A stretch of DNA of 64,000 nt from an uncultured Pseudomonadales bacterium (GTDB lineage: Bacteria; Pseudomonadota; Gammaproteobacteria; Pseudomonadales; Azotimanducaceae): positions 2,418,001-2,482,000 of the forward strand of contig OY282379.1 in the NCBI GenBank assembly GCA_958295875.1, read 5' to 3'. The position numbers and the translations under genes are program-made. The notes beneath the pieces were generated by a model. The model did no database searches and was not told the DNA's origin. It was given only the letters and a program-made list of their open reading frames with translations. This document shows, piece by piece, positions 15,767-24,997 of this stretch; the first letter of the stretch is position 1; every line of letters begins with the position of its first letter.

Positions 15767-16768
15767 ATGGCGCATGCGAAGCGCGTGGCGGTGACGTTGC
15801 CGATGGGGCCGCGCATCGAAGACACCATCGAGTTGGTCAAGTGGGCGGAGGCGAACGGCTACCCGGACGTTTGGTTTTCGGATTCCGGTGCGCCGGATTC
15901 GCTGACGATGGCGGCGGCGGTGGCAGCCCACATCAAGGCGATGCGCGTCGGCTGCGCGGTCACGCCGGTGTACACGCGCTCGCCTTCGGTGCTCGCGGCC
16001 ACCGCGAACGTGCTCGGCCAAGTGTATCCGGGCCGCTTCGTGATGGGCCTTGGCTCGTCGAGCGAGACGATCATGACGCGCTTCAACGGCATTGCGCTGG
16101 AAAAGCCGCTCACGCGGGTGAAGGAAACCGCGATCATCGTGCGCGAGATGCTCGCCGGCGGCCGCACGAACTTCAATCTCACCACCCTGTCGAGCCACGG
16201 TTACCGCCAAGCGCCCATGGCAAGCCCGCCGCCCATCTACTTGGCCGCGCTGCGTCCGAAGATGATCGAGATGGCGGCGGAGCACGGCGACGGCGTCATC
16301 TTCAACCTCTGGCCCAAGAAGGCGCTGCCGCGCATGATGGAGCATGTGCGCATCGGCGCCGAACGCGCTGGCAAGCGCTCCGAAGATGTTGAGGTGGTGA
16401 ACCGCAAGATGGTGCTGGTGACGGACGACCCAGAGCAGGGCCGCGAGCGCTTCCGCCAGCACTTCGCGCCATACTACGCCAATCCGGTCTACAACAACTT
16501 CCTCGCGTGGGCTGGCTACGAAGAGACGGCGCAGGAGATTCTCGACGGTTGGGCGGCGCGGGACCGTGCCCGCACCACGGGCGCCTTCAGCGAGGCGCTG
16601 ATCGACGAGGTGGCCCTCATCGGCAGCGCGGACGAAGTGCGCGAAGGGCTGCGCGAAGACGCGGCGAACGGCGTGGACACGCACATCATCGCCCCGCTTG
16701 GCGTCTCGGGCGCGGCGGAGGCGCAAGTCACATTCGAGGCGTTCACGGCAGACAACTTCAGCTTCTAG
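15767..16768 (+). CDS. Second luciferase-like (LLM class) flavin/F420 oxidoreductase
   Basis: A 333-residue TIM-barrel oxidoreductase starting at ATG 15767 after a purine-rich AGGAAGGGGGAGAGGGAG. Family landmarks are ANGYPDVWFSDSGAPD, MRVGCAVTPVYTRSP, PGRFVMGLGSSSETIM, PPPIYLAALRPKMIEMAAEH and GDGVIFNLWP. It is clearly of the LLM class but distinct from the gene at 11984. A start at 15617 would overlap the divergent kinase gene. The cofactor (FMN or F420) and substrate are undetermined; the adjacent ACAD10-like kinase suggests a shared catabolic theme. Confidence 0.85.
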   Translation: MAHAKRVAVTLPMGPRIEDTIELVKWAEANGYPDVWFSDSGAPDSLTMAAAVAAHIKAMRVGCAVTPVYTRSPSVLAATANVLGQVYPGRFVMGLGSSSETIMTRFNGIALEKPLTRVKETAIIVREMLAGGRTNFNLTTLSSHGYRQAPMASPPPIYLAALRPKMIEMAAEHGDGVIFNLWPKKALPRMMEHVRIGAERAGKRSEDVEVVNRKMVLVTDDPEQGRERFRQHFAPYYANPVYNNFLAWAGYEETAQEILDGWAARDRARTTGAFSEALIDEVALIGSADEVREGLREDAANGVDTHIIAPLGVSGAAEAQVTFEAFTADNFSF

Positions 16769-16909
16769 CGTGTTCTAGCGCCGCATGGCGCACGGCAGCC
16801 CCGGCGCGTGGCGGCGGCGTTGCGGCCCGACGACCGCCGCGGCGCGGCGGAGGCGCCGGGCCAACGTCAGCGCGTCAGCGCCGCCCTGCTAATCCCGCGG
16901 CGTGTCCAT

Positions 16910-16915
16910 TACAAT
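16910..16915 (+). promoter_or_regulatory. -10 element upstream of skp
   Basis: TACAAT lies 57 bp before the skp GTG. No good -35 is visible 16-18 bp upstream, so this is only a candidate promoter for the skp-lpx unit. Confidence 0.35.
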
Positions 16916-16971
16916 GGCATGGTGGCGTTGGGGCGCCGGCATCGTCTTGGTGTTCAGCAAGGGAGAAGGAT

Positions 16972-17469
16972 GTGATCAAGAAGTTGACGGCGATCGCGTT
17001 GATGGCGGCGGCGTTTGGCGCCGCGGCGGAACTGAAGGTCGCTGTCTTGAACGTGCAGCGCGCGCTCAGCGAGAGCGACGAGGCCAAGGCGGCGGCGGAG
17101 CAGATCCAGCAGGATTTGGAGGCGGACCGAGACGCGCTGAACACGCTTCGGGAAGGCATCGAGGCGTTGCAGGAGCAGCTTGAGAAAGATGCGGAAATCT
17201 TGGGCGACGAGGAAAAGCGCCGCATCGGCAAGGACATCGAGGACAAACGGTTGGACTTTGAGTTCGGCGCCAACAAACTGCAGAAAGAGCTGCAGGATCG
17301 CCAAGAGGAAGTGCTGCGCGACATGGCGCCGAAGCTGAACGCCGTGCTGGACGACTTGGTGGAGATCGAAGGCTACGACCTAGTGCTTCAGCGAGGCGGC
17401 CTCTTGTACGTCAACATCAAGCACGACATCACGCGCCGGGTCACGGAGAAGCTGAACGAAAAGCAGTAG
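16972..17469 (+). CDS. skp: Periplasmic chaperone Skp/OmpH
   Basis: A 165-residue exported protein. A GTG start at 16972, just after GGGAGAAGGA, gives a signal peptide MIKKLTAIALMAAAFGAAA cleaved before ELKVAVLNVQRAL. Residues about 40-120 are a long charged coiled coil (QDLEADRDALNTL...EKDAEILGDEEKRR), the Skp tentacle. The C-terminal strand LVEIEGYDLVLQRGGLLYV closes the body. Skp binds unfolded outer-membrane proteins. It heads the lpx cluster as in most gammaproteobacteria, but bamA, normally directly upstream, is absent here. Confidence 0.9.
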   Translation: MIKKLTAIALMAAAFGAAAELKVAVLNVQRALSESDEAKAAAEQIQQDLEADRDALNTLREGIEALQEQLEKDAEILGDEEKRRIGKDIEDKRLDFEFGANKLQKELQDRQEEVLRDMAPKLNAVLDDLVEIEGYDLVLQRGGLLYVNIKHDITRRVTEKLNEKQ

Positions 17470-17486
17470 CCCGCTAAGAGGTCACC

Positions 17487-18509
17487 GTGCCGATCACCTT
17501 GGCCGAGGTCGCTGAGCGCATTGGCGCCAAGCTGATTGGAGACCCGGCGGCGACGGTGCGCGGCCTCGGTGCGCTGCAGGATGCCGAGGCCGGCGAGCTC
17601 ACCCACTTGTCAAGCCCCGCTTACCGGCGCCATCTTGCCGACACGTCTGCCACGGCGGTCATTTTGGCCGCCGCGGACGCCCCCGATTGCCCCACCAACG
17701 CGCTTGTGGCAGCGCATCCCTATCACGCCTACGCCGTCGCCTCGACGCTGTTTGACACACGCCCCTGCCAAGTGCCCGGCGTGCATCCGAATGCCGCGGT
17801 GCATCCTGCGGCTTGCCTTGGCGCAGGGGTCGCCATCGGCCCGGGCGCCGTCATTGAGGCCCAGGTCGAACTCGGCGCAGGGGTTCAAGTCGGCGCCGGC
17901 GCCTTTGTGGGGCAGGGCACCGTGGTGGGCGCCGGCACCCAGATCATGCCCAACGCGACGCTCTGCCACGGCGTGCGCCTCGGCCGCCGCTGCATGGTGT
18001 ACAGCGGCGCCGTCATCGGCGCGGACGGCTTTGGCTTCGCGCCAGACGCAGCCGGGCGGCTGCAGGCCATCGCGCAACTCGGCGGCGTGCGCATCGGCGA
18101 CGATGTGAGCATCGGCGCGTTAACCGCCATCGACCGCGGTGCCATCCGCGACACGGTCATCGGCGATGGCGTCAAAATCGACAATCAAGTGCAGGTGGGG
18201 CACAACTGCGAAGTCGGCGCACACAGCGTCCTCTGCGGCCAAGTGGGGCTGGCCGGCAGCACGCGCATCGGGCGTCACTGCATGTTGGGCGGCGGCGTGG
18301 GGGTCGCCGGCGACGGCCCGGTGGAGATCTGCGACGGCGTGATGGTCACCGCCACCACCCATGTCACGAGTTCCATCACCACGCCCGGCCTGTACTCAGG
18401 CGGCATGCTGCACGGCCCGGCGCGGGGCTGGAAGCGCAATGCGCTGCGCTTCGCCAAGTTGGATGAGTTGGCGCGGCGCCTAGCGCGACTGGAGCAGAAG
18501 GTGGGCTGA
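17487..18509 (+). CDS. lpxD: UDP-3-O-acyl-glucosamine N-acyltransferase LpxD
   Basis: A 340-residue left-handed parallel beta-helix acyltransferase that adds the N-linked hydroxyacyl chain to UDP-3-O-acyl-glucosamine in lipid A synthesis. The N-terminal uridine-binding domain (about 1-100) is followed by many hexapeptide repeats ([20 protein letters not shown] and on) and the catalytic-histidine region [30 protein letters not shown] is typical. The C-terminal helix ends [13 protein letters not shown]. The start is GTG 17487, 17 nt after skp. Confidence 0.95.
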   Translation: MPITLAEVAERIGAKLIGDPAATVRGLGALQDAEAGELTHLSSPAYRRHLADTSATAVILAAADAPDCPTNALVAAHPYHAYAVASTLFDTRPCQVPGVHPNAAVHPAACLGAGVAIGPGAVIEAQVELGAGVQVGAGAFVGQGTVVGAGTQIMPNATLCHGVRLGRRCMVYSGAVIGADGFGFAPDAAGRLQAIAQLGGVRIGDDVSIGALTAIDRGAIRDTVIGDGVKIDNQVQVGHNCEVGAHSVLCGQVGLAGSTRIGRHCMLGGGVGVAGDGPVEICDGVMVTATTHVTSSITTPGLYSGGMLHGPARGWKRNALRFAKLDELARRLARLEQKVG

Positions 18510-18511
18510 GC

Positions 18512-18955
18512 ATGATGGACGTCGTCGCCATCCACGAATACCTGCCGCACCGGTACCCGTTCCTGTTGGTGGACCGGGTGACGTCGCTCACGGTCGGCGA
18601 GCGCGTCGCCGGCTTCAAGAACATCTCCATCGGCGAGCCGTTCTTTCAAGGCCACTTCCCGGGCCATCCGGTGATGCCGGGGGTGCTCATCGTCGAAGCG
18701 CTGGCGCAGCTCGCCGGCGTGCTGGCCTTCAAGACCCGTGGCAAGAAGCCCGCGGACGGCTATGTCTACTACTTGGCCGGCACGGACAAGACGCGCTTCA
18801 AGCGCCCGGTCGCGCCGGGCGACCGGCTCGACATGGAGGCGGCCATATTGAGCGAACGGCTTTCGGTGATGAAGTTCCGGTGCGCGGCGATGGTGGACGG
18901 CGAGGTGGCCTGCACCACCGAGATCCTCTGCGCCGAACGGAACTTGAACGAATGA
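18512..18955 (+). CDS. fabZ: (3R)-hydroxyacyl-ACP dehydratase FabZ
   Basis: A 147-residue hotdog-fold dehydratase of fatty-acid synthesis. [14 protein letters not shown] carries the catalytic histidine and [20 protein letters not shown] the catalytic glutamate helix. It begins two bases after the lpxD stop, and its own stop overlaps the lpxA ATG (ATGA). Its position between lpxD and lpxA is the conserved proteobacterial arrangement that balances membrane lipid and lipid A synthesis. ATG 18515 is an equally possible start. Confidence 0.95.
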   Translation: MMDVVAIHEYLPHRYPFLLVDRVTSLTVGERVAGFKNISIGEPFFQGHFPGHPVMPGVLIVEALAQLAGVLAFKTRGKKPADGYVYYLAGTDKTRFKRPVAPGDRLDMEAAILSERLSVMKFRCAAMVDGEVACTTEILCAERNLNE

Positions 18956-19749
18956 TCGATCCGCGCGCCATCGTCGATGTGGGCGCGGAACTTGGCTCGG
19001 GCGTGGCGGTGGGGCCGTGGAGCTACATCGGCGCCGGCGTCACCATCGGGGATGGCTGCCACATTGGCCCCCACGCCATCGTCAAAGGCCCCACAAAGAT
19101 TGGCGAACGCAACCGCATCTTCCAGTTCGCCTCGGTGGGGGAGGATACGCCGGCCCTCGCCTACGGCGGCGAACCCACCGCGCTGCGCATCGGCAACGAC
19201 AATGTGATCCGTGAAGGCGTCACCATCCACCGCGGCATGTTGAAGGATCGCGGCGTCACCGTCATCGGCGACAACAACTTGCTCATGGCCTATGTCCATG
19301 TAGGCCACGATTGTGAGGTCGGCGATCGCGTCATCATGGCGAACAACGCATCGCTCGCCGGCCATGTGACGGTGGGCGACGGCGCCAACATCGGCGGTTA
19401 TTCCGGCATCGTGCAATTCCGCACCGTGGGCGCCTACACGCATGTGGCGGCGTTCTCCTATGTCATCAAGGATGTTCCCGCCTTCGTCACCGCGCTCGGC
19501 AATCCGGCCCAAGCGGTGGGGCTGAACGTTGAGGGCATGCGTCGCCGCAAGGCCGCGCCGGAAGTCATTGCCGCGCTGCGCCGCGCCTACAAGGTGGTGT
19601 ATCGGCGTGGGCACACGGTGAGCGAAGCGTGCGCGGCCTTGGAGGTGGATGCGGTGCGCTGCCCGGAAGTGGCGGCTTTCTTGGCCAGCATCCGCGCCTC
19701 GAAGCACGGCATCGTGCGCCCGCGACGCGGGGCATTGGGCACGGCGTGA
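18952..19749 (+). CDS. lpxA: UDP-N-acetylglucosamine acyltransferase LpxA
   Basis: A 265-residue hexapeptide-repeat acyltransferase, the first step of lipid A synthesis (3-O-acylation of UDP-GlcNAc). It shows [20 protein letters not shown], the catalytic-histidine strand [20 protein letters not shown], and [20 protein letters not shown]. The C-terminal helical domain (about 190-265) completes the trimer. Start ATG 18952 overlaps the fabZ stop. Downstream, instead of lpxB, a three-gene hydrolase/ABC cassette begins at a GTGA overlap. Confidence 0.95.
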   Translation: MIDPRAIVDVGAELGSGVAVGPWSYIGAGVTIGDGCHIGPHAIVKGPTKIGERNRIFQFASVGEDTPALAYGGEPTALRIGNDNVIREGVTIHRGMLKDRGVTVIGDNNLLMAYVHVGHDCEVGDRVIMANNASLAGHVTVGDGANIGGYSGIVQFRTVGAYTHVAAFSYVIKDVPAFVTALGNPAQAVGLNVEGMRRRKAAPEVIAALRRAYKVVYRRGHTVSEACAALEVDAVRCPEVAAFLASIRASKHGIVRPRRGALGTA

Positions 19750-21293
19750 CGTTGCGGAAGTGCGCCGCGCCGCAGCGGCCGGAGCGCCCCGCCGCGTTCC
19801 CGTCGCGCCGGCCGTGCGCGCCACGAACCGCTTGCCGCCGCTGCGTTCATGGCGCCTTGCTGTGGCTTGCCTGCTTGGCGTGTGCGCCGGCGGTTGCGCT
19901 GGAGCTTTCCGAATGCTGGTTGACGGCCGCCGAGGGCCGCGTTGAGGTAGGTGCCCAGTGCGGCCGGTTGGCAGTGCCGCTCAACCCCGATGACGCTAAC
20001 GGCGAGACCATTGAACTGGCCGTGGCGGTGGTGCCGGCGCTGACGCCGGAGCCTGAGCGAGACCCGCTGACGTTGCTCGCCGGCGGCCCCGGGCAAGCGG
20101 CCAGCGAACTGTTCCCGCTCATCGAGGGCGCGTTCCACAGCGTCCTCGCCACCCGCGACGTGCTGCTGGTGGACCAACGCGGCACCGGCGGCTCGGCGCC
20201 CCTGCACTGCGCGAACGTTGATGAGTGGGAATTGCACGAGAGCATGGCCGCTTCGGCGGACGATGTGGTGGTAGCCACCTTGGAATGTCTTGCCGCGTTG
20301 GAAGACGACCCGCGTTGGTTCACCACCAGCGCGGCGGTGCGGGATCTGGAACAAGTCCGCGCCGCCTTGGGCTACGAACGCCTCAACCTGTACGCGGTGT
20401 CCTACGGCACGCGCGTGGCACAGCATTACCTGCGCCGCTACCCGGAGCGCACGCGCAGCGTCATCTTGGATGGCGTGGTGCCACCGTCGCTGGCGTTGGG
20501 GCCAGACATCGCCCTCAACAGCCAGGCCGCCCTCGATGCCCTGTTCGCCCGCTGTGCCGAGGACGCCGCATGCGGCGCCGCGTTCGCGGAACTGCCGGTG
20601 CGCCTTGGTGCCCTCTTGGGCCGTTTGGATGCAGCGCCGCCGGAACTCACGTTTCCGCATCCGCTCACCGGCGCCACCGTCACCATGCAGTTGTCGCGCA
20701 ACGGCGCCGCGGCTGCGATTCGGCTCCTGCTCTACACGCCGGGCACCATGAGCCTGTTGCCGGCGCTGCTCGACCAAGCGTTCGCGGAACGCTACCAACC
20801 CTTGGCGGCGCAACTCGTCAACATGGCAAGCGGCATCGGCAGCCTTGCGTACGGGCTGAACTTTGCCGTGCTCTGCACCGAAGACGTGCCGTTTTGGGGT
20901 GCGGTTGATGTGGACGCCCAGCGCCGCACCTACATGGGCAACGTGGCCTTGGATGTCCAGCAGCGCGTCTGCGCTGCATGGCCGCAGGGCTTCATGGATG
21001 CAGACCTGAAGGCGCCGCTGGCGACGGATGTGCCGGCGCTCCTCTTGAGCGGCGAGTTCGATCCCATCACGCCGCCTAGCTACGCGCAACGCGCCGGCGC
21101 AGGGTTCTCTCGCGCCGTCCACGTCGTCGGCATAGGCCAAGGGCACGGCTTGGTCGGCAGCGGCTGCGTGCCGCGCTTAGTGGCCGCGTTCATCACCAAC
21201 GCGGCGGACCCGGAGTGGAAGCTCGACACGTCTTGCATGGAGAGTTTGATCCCGGTGCCGCTGTTCGCTTCGCCGATGGGGCCAGGGCCGTGA
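19746..21293 (+). CDS. Secreted alpha/beta hydrolase (TAP-like/proline iminopeptidase family)
   Basis: A 515-residue hydrolase of the S33 tripeptidyl-aminopeptidase type. The GTG start overlaps the lpxA stop (GTGA). A long arginine-rich leader of about 35 residues precedes the hydrophobic signal GALLWLACLACAPAVA, so export is likely. Visible motifs are LLAGGPGQAASEL (oxyanion loop), VLLVDQRGTGGSAP, the nucleophile elbow AVSYGTRV (Ser), LLLSGEFDPITPP (Asp) and GQGHGLVG (His). The C-terminal third matches the TAP-like domain. It would release N-terminal residues or hydrolyse small esters or amides in the periplasm. Confidence 0.82.
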   Translation: MTLRKCAAPQRPERPAAFPSRRPCAPRTACRRCVHGALLWLACLACAPAVALELSECWLTAAEGRVEVGAQCGRLAVPLNPDDANGETIELAVAVVPALTPEPERDPLTLLAGGPGQAASELFPLIEGAFHSVLATRDVLLVDQRGTGGSAPLHCANVDEWELHESMAASADDVVVATLECLAALEDDPRWFTTSAAVRDLEQVRAALGYERLNLYAVSYGTRVAQHYLRRYPERTRSVILDGVVPPSLALGPDIALNSQAALDALFARCAEDAACGAAFAELPVRLGALLGRLDAAPPELTFPHPLTGATVTMQLSRNGAAAAIRLLLYTPGTMSLLPALLDQAFAERYQPLAAQLVNMASGIGSLAYGLNFAVLCTEDVPFWGAVDVDAQRRTYMGNVALDVQQRVCAAWPQGFMDADLKAPLATDVPALLLSGEFDPITPPSYAQRAGAGFSRAVHVVGIGQGHGLVGSGCVPRLVAAFITNAADPEWKLDTSCMESLIPVPLFASPMGPGP

Positions 21294-22021
21294 TCGAGGT
21301 GCAGGGGCTCGTCAAGCGCTACGGCCGCGTCACCGCTTTGGACGAAATGTCGTTCACCGCCGCCGATGGTGAGATCACTGGGCTGCTCGGCATGAACGGC
21401 GCCGGCAAGTCCACCGCCTTGCGGATTCTCTCAACGGTGCTGAAGGCGGACACTGGCTTGGCTCGCGTCGGCGGCATCGACGTGGTGCGCAAGCCCTTGC
21501 AGGTGCGCGGGCGCATCGGCGCGCTGCCGCACAATGCCGGCCTGTACGCGAACCTCTCAGCGCGGGAGAACATCGCGTACCACGCGGCGCTGCAGGGCCT
21601 GCGCGGCGCCCAGGCCAAGAAACGGGTAGACGCCATCATCGAGCGCCTTGGCTTGGGTGAAATCGAGACGCGGCGCGCGAAGGGCTTCTCGCAGGGCCAG
21701 CGCATCCGCGTCGCCCTCGCTCGGGCGCTGGTGCATGATCCGCCGACGCTGTTGCTCGATGAGCCAACCAACGGCTTGGACGTGCTTGCCACGCGCGCCC
21801 TGCGGGACGTCATCCGCGACCGGCGTAACGCCGGTTGTTGCGTCCTCTTCTCCAGCCACATCATGCAGGAGGTCGCGGCACTCTGCGACCGCATCGTCAT
21901 CGTTGCGGACGGTAAGGTCTCGGTGTCCGGCACCGCCGCCGAGGTGCGCTCGGCAACCGGCTGTGAAGACTTGGAGGATGCGTTCGTGGCGGCGGTCGGC
22001 GGTGATGGAGCGCTGCGATGA
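21290..22021 (+). CDS. natA: ABC transporter ATP-binding protein, NatA-like
   Basis: A 243-residue ATPase starting at GTG 21290, overlapping the hydrolase stop. Walker A GMNGAGKST, Q-loop region GALPHNAGLYANLSARENIA, signature FSQGQRIRVALARAL, Walker B TLLLDEPTNGLD and switch His in FSSHIMQEV are intact. The Q-loop reads LPHN rather than the usual Q. Together with the following permease it forms a NatAB-type exporter (sodium or another small substrate in characterised members). Its location inside the lpxA-lpxB interval is unusual. Confidence 0.88.
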   Translation: MIEVQGLVKRYGRVTALDEMSFTAADGEITGLLGMNGAGKSTALRILSTVLKADTGLARVGGIDVVRKPLQVRGRIGALPHNAGLYANLSARENIAYHAALQGLRGAQAKKRVDAIIERLGLGEIETRRAKGFSQGQRIRVALARALVHDPPTLLLDEPTNGLDVLATRALRDVIRDRRNAGCCVLFSSHIMQEVAALCDRIVIVADGKVSVSGTAAEVRSATGCEDLEDAFVAAVGGDGALR

Positions 22022-23199
22022 GAGGGCTCGGCGTCGTCTATCTCAAGGAGTTGAGGGATGCGCTGCGCGACCGCCGCAGCGTGCTGACCGCGTTGCTCTT
22101 TGCGCCGTTGGGCATGCCGCTGATGAGCGGCGGCGCCATCTACCTCATGGTCGAGGAACGCTGGCAGGAAGCCACCGCGCCGTTGTCGGTGCCGGTGGTG
22201 GGCGGCGCCGAGGCGCCGCATTTGATGGCGCAGCTCGAAGCGGACGGCATCGAGCCGGATCACGACACCTATGCGGACCGCGCCAGCCTCGCCGCCGCGG
22301 TGAAGGCTGGGCAAGTGGATGCCGGCGTGGTGATCGCGGAGGACTTCGGCGCGGCGCTGCAATCCGGCGCGCCGGCGCGGGTATGGGTGTTGCATGACTC
22401 ATCGCAGGCGACGGCGGCCGTGCCTTCGATGCGGTTGAAGGGAATCATCAACGATTACGGCCGAACGCTCGGTGGCGGCCGGTTGCTGCTGCGTGGCGTG
22501 AACCCGGCCCTCGCCCGCCCCATCACCACGTTGGAACAGGATCTCTCCACGCCGCAGGGCAGGTCGATCCTGCTGTTCGGCGTGATGACTTACTTCTTGC
22601 TGTTCGTCACGTTCATGGGCGGTTCGCAGGTGGCGGTGGACACCACCGTCGGCGAACGCGAGCGCGGCTCGCTGGAGCCGTTGTTGGCAATGCCGGTTTC
22701 AGGCGGCGCGTTGGTGGCGGGAAAGCTCTTCGCGACGACCACTTTCATGGTGATTGCGCTGGCCGTTTGCATCGCGACGTTCGCCGTCGCGACCCGCTGG
22801 TTGCCCCTCGCCGAGGCCGGCATGACGGCGAACATGGGCCTTGCCAACTCTGTGGGCATCTGGCTGGTCGTCGCCCCGTTCGCGCTGCTCGCCGCGAGCG
22901 TCATCAAGTTAGTGGCGTCGTTCGCCAAGACGACCAAAGAGGCGTGGACGTACAGCAGCCTGTGCGTCTTGGTGCCGACCCTGCCAATCATCTATCTGCA
23001 GATCAAGCCGATGCAGGCGTCGTTGCCGGCGATGTTGGTGCCAAGCCTGTCGCAACACCTGCTCACAACGGCGCTGGTCAAGGGCGAGGACCTCGTGCCG
23101 ATGCATGTGCTCGCATCGGTGGTCAGCACCGCGGCGATTGCGGCGCTGCTCGGTGCGGTCGCCGCGTCGCGCTACCGGCGCGGCCGCCTGCTCAGCTAG
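22018..23199 (+). CDS. natB: ABC transporter permease, NatB-like
   Basis: A 393-residue ABC-2 type membrane protein, with ATG overlapping the natA stop. It opens YLKELRDALRDRRSVLTALL (N-terminal amphipathic and first membrane helix). A large periplasmic domain (about 45-180) follows, then five to six hydrophobic helices, including LLFGVMTYFLLFVTFMGG and MVIALAVCIATFAVAT. The motif GERERGSLEPLLAMPVSG between helices is typical of NatB/CcmB-like exporters. It partners the NatA-like ATPase. Confidence 0.88.
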   Translation: MRGLGVVYLKELRDALRDRRSVLTALLFAPLGMPLMSGGAIYLMVEERWQEATAPLSVPVVGGAEAPHLMAQLEADGIEPDHDTYADRASLAAAVKAGQVDAGVVIAEDFGAALQSGAPARVWVLHDSSQATAAVPSMRLKGIINDYGRTLGGGRLLLRGVNPALARPITTLEQDLSTPQGRSILLFGVMTYFLLFVTFMGGSQVAVDTTVGERERGSLEPLLAMPVSGGALVAGKLFATTTFMVIALAVCIATFAVATRWLPLAEAGMTANMGLANSVGIWLVVAPFALLAASVIKLVASFAKTTKEAWTYSSLCVLVPTLPIIYLQIKPMQASLPAMLVPSLSQHLLTTALVKGEDLVPMHVLASVVSTAAIAALLGAVAASRYRRGRLLS

Positions 23200-23201
23200 C
23201 C

Positions 23202-24359
23202 TTGGCGGCGCCGCTGCGCATCGGCATCGTCGCCGGCGAAGCCTCCGGGGACGCGCTGGGCGGCGGCTTGATGGCGGCCCTCAAGCGCCATGTGCCGACG
23301 GTCGAGTTCAGCGGCATCGGAGGCCCGCGCATGCTCGCCGAAGGGCTGCGCCCGCGCGCGGAGCTGTCGCGGCTGAACGTGAACGGCTTCGTGGACCCGC
23401 TCAAGCGCCTGCCGGACTTGCTGCGCATTCTGCGCGGCTTGGTGCGGCACTTCGCGTCGCCGCCGGTGGACGCCGTCATCGGCGTGGACTTCAACGTCTT
23501 CAATCTGCTCATGGAACGCGCCGTGAAGCGGCGCGGCATTCCCACCGCCCACTATGTGAGCCCGTCCGTGTACGCGTGGCGGCAAGGCCGCGTCAAGCGC
23601 GTCGCCCGCGCCGCGGACCTGTTGCTCACGCTGTTCCCGTTCGAGCCGGCACTCTACGCTGGCCACCCGGTCAAAGCGGTGTTCGTCGGGCACCCGTTGG
23701 CAGACGAAATCGCCGCGGACGCCGGCGACGCTCCGGCGCAGGCGCGCGCCCGCGCGGCCATCGGCTTGCCGGAACACGGCACCGTCATCGCCTTGCTGCC
23801 AGGCAGCCGGATGTCTGAAGTGGCCCTGCTTGGGGCACTGATGTTGGAGGCCGCGCAGCGGCTCGCAGCCGAACTCAGACCCTGCGCGTTCGTGGTTCCT
23901 TGCGTCAACGAGCGCGTGGCCGCGGCGCTGCGCTCGCTGAAGGCGGGCTATCCGGACCTCCGGTTGCACTTGGTGAACGGTCACGCGCAGCCGGCGTTGG
24001 CGGCGGCGGACGGGGCGCTCGTCAAGTCCGGCACGGCCACGTTGGAGGCGATGCTGCTGCGTCGACCAATGGTGGTCACCTATCGCTTGGGCGGCCTCAC
24101 CTACCGCATCGTGAAGGCGCTCAAGCAGCCGGGCTTCGTGGCGCTGCCGAATATCTTGAGTGGCCGCGAGCTGGTGCCGGAACTCTTGCAGGATGACGCG
24201 GAACCGGCAAAACTGGCTACGGTGCTGCTTGGCGAAATGCGACGCGCCGAGCAGGAGGCAGGCTACTTCGATGAGTTCGAGCGGCAACGCGCGCGGCTCG
24301 CCGGCGACGCATCGGAGCAGGCGGCGCGGGCGGTGCTGACGCTGGTGCGCGGGCAGTGA
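23202..24359 (+). CDS. lpxB: Lipid-A-disaccharide synthase LpxB
   Basis: A 385-residue GT-B glycosyltransferase (family GT19) condensing UDP-2,3-diacylglucosamine with lipid X. It shows [21 protein letters not shown] at the start, [28 protein letters not shown] and [11 protein letters not shown], plus the C-terminal [20 protein letters not shown]. The start is TTG 23202, two bases after the natB stop; a longer reading would run into natB. Its 3' end overlaps rnhB (GTGA), keeping the usual lpxB-rnhB-dnaE order. Confidence 0.93.
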   Translation: MAAPLRIGIVAGEASGDALGGGLMAALKRHVPTVEFSGIGGPRMLAEGLRPRAELSRLNVNGFVDPLKRLPDLLRILRGLVRHFASPPVDAVIGVDFNVFNLLMERAVKRRGIPTAHYVSPSVYAWRQGRVKRVARAADLLLTLFPFEPALYAGHPVKAVFVGHPLADEIAADAGDAPAQARARAAIGLPEHGTVIALLPGSRMSEVALLGALMLEAAQRLAAELRPCAFVVPCVNERVAAALRSLKAGYPDLRLHLVNGHAQPALAAADGALVKSGTATLEAMLLRRPMVVTYRLGGLTYRIVKALKQPGFVALPNILSGRELVPELLQDDAEPAKLATVLLGEMRRAEQEAGYFDEFERQRARLAGDASEQAARAVLTLVRGQ

Positions 24360-24997
24360 AGAAGCGGGCAGCGAAAAAGGCGGCGGATTTGTTCGCCGCC
24401 AGCATCGGCGTTGGCGACGGCGCGGTGATTGCCGGCGTGGACGAGGCGGGCAGGGGCCCCCTCGCCGGGCCCGTCATGGCGGCCGCGGTGATACTCGACC
24501 CACGCCAAGCCATCGCCGGCCTGAAGGATTCGAAGCTGCTGAGCCCGAAGCGGCGCGAAGCGTTGGCGGCGGAGATCAAGGCGAAAGCGCGGAGCTTCGC
24601 TTATGGCCGCGCCGAGGTGGAGGAAATTGACCGCAGCAACATCTTGGCCGCGGCCTTGGCGGCCATGCGCCGCGCCGTCAGCGGCCTTGGCGTGGCGCCG
24701 GATGCCGCATGGGTGGACGGCAACATCGCCCCGGCCTTGCCCTGCCCGGCAGTGGCCGTGGTGCGTGGCGACGCCACCGTGGCGGCCATCGCCGCGGCGT
24801 CCATCCTCGCCAAGACGGCCCGCGACGCGGAGATGGCCGCCTTGGCGGAGCGCCACCCAGAGTACGGCTTCGAGCGGCACAAGGGCTATGCGACGCGGCG
24901 CCACTTGGCGGCCCTGCGCCGGCACGGCCCGTGCGACATCCACCGCAAGAGTTTTGCGCCGGTGCGCCGGCGTGAAGCGCAGTTGGCGCTGACATGA
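24356..24997 (+). CDS. rnhB: Ribonuclease HII
   Basis: A 213-residue RNase HII that removes ribonucleotides and RNA primers from RNA/DNA hybrids. The catalytic motif [15 protein letters not shown] (Asp-Glu) lies near residue 27, with VDGN and [12 protein letters not shown] carrying further acidic ligands, and [18 protein letters not shown] in the C-terminal part. A lysine-rich N-terminal extension ([12 protein letters not shown]) precedes the fold. The start overlaps lpxB (GTGA) and the end overlaps dnaE (ATGA). Confidence 0.95.
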   Translation: MKKRAAKKAADLFAASIGVGDGAVIAGVDEAGRGPLAGPVMAAAVILDPRQAIAGLKDSKLLSPKRREALAAEIKAKARSFAYGRAEVEEIDRSNILAAALAAMRRAVSGLGVAPDAAWVDGNIAPALPCPAVAVVRGDATVAAIAAASILAKTARDAEMAALAERHPEYGFERHKGYATRRHLAALRRHGPCDIHRKSFAPVRRREAQLALT

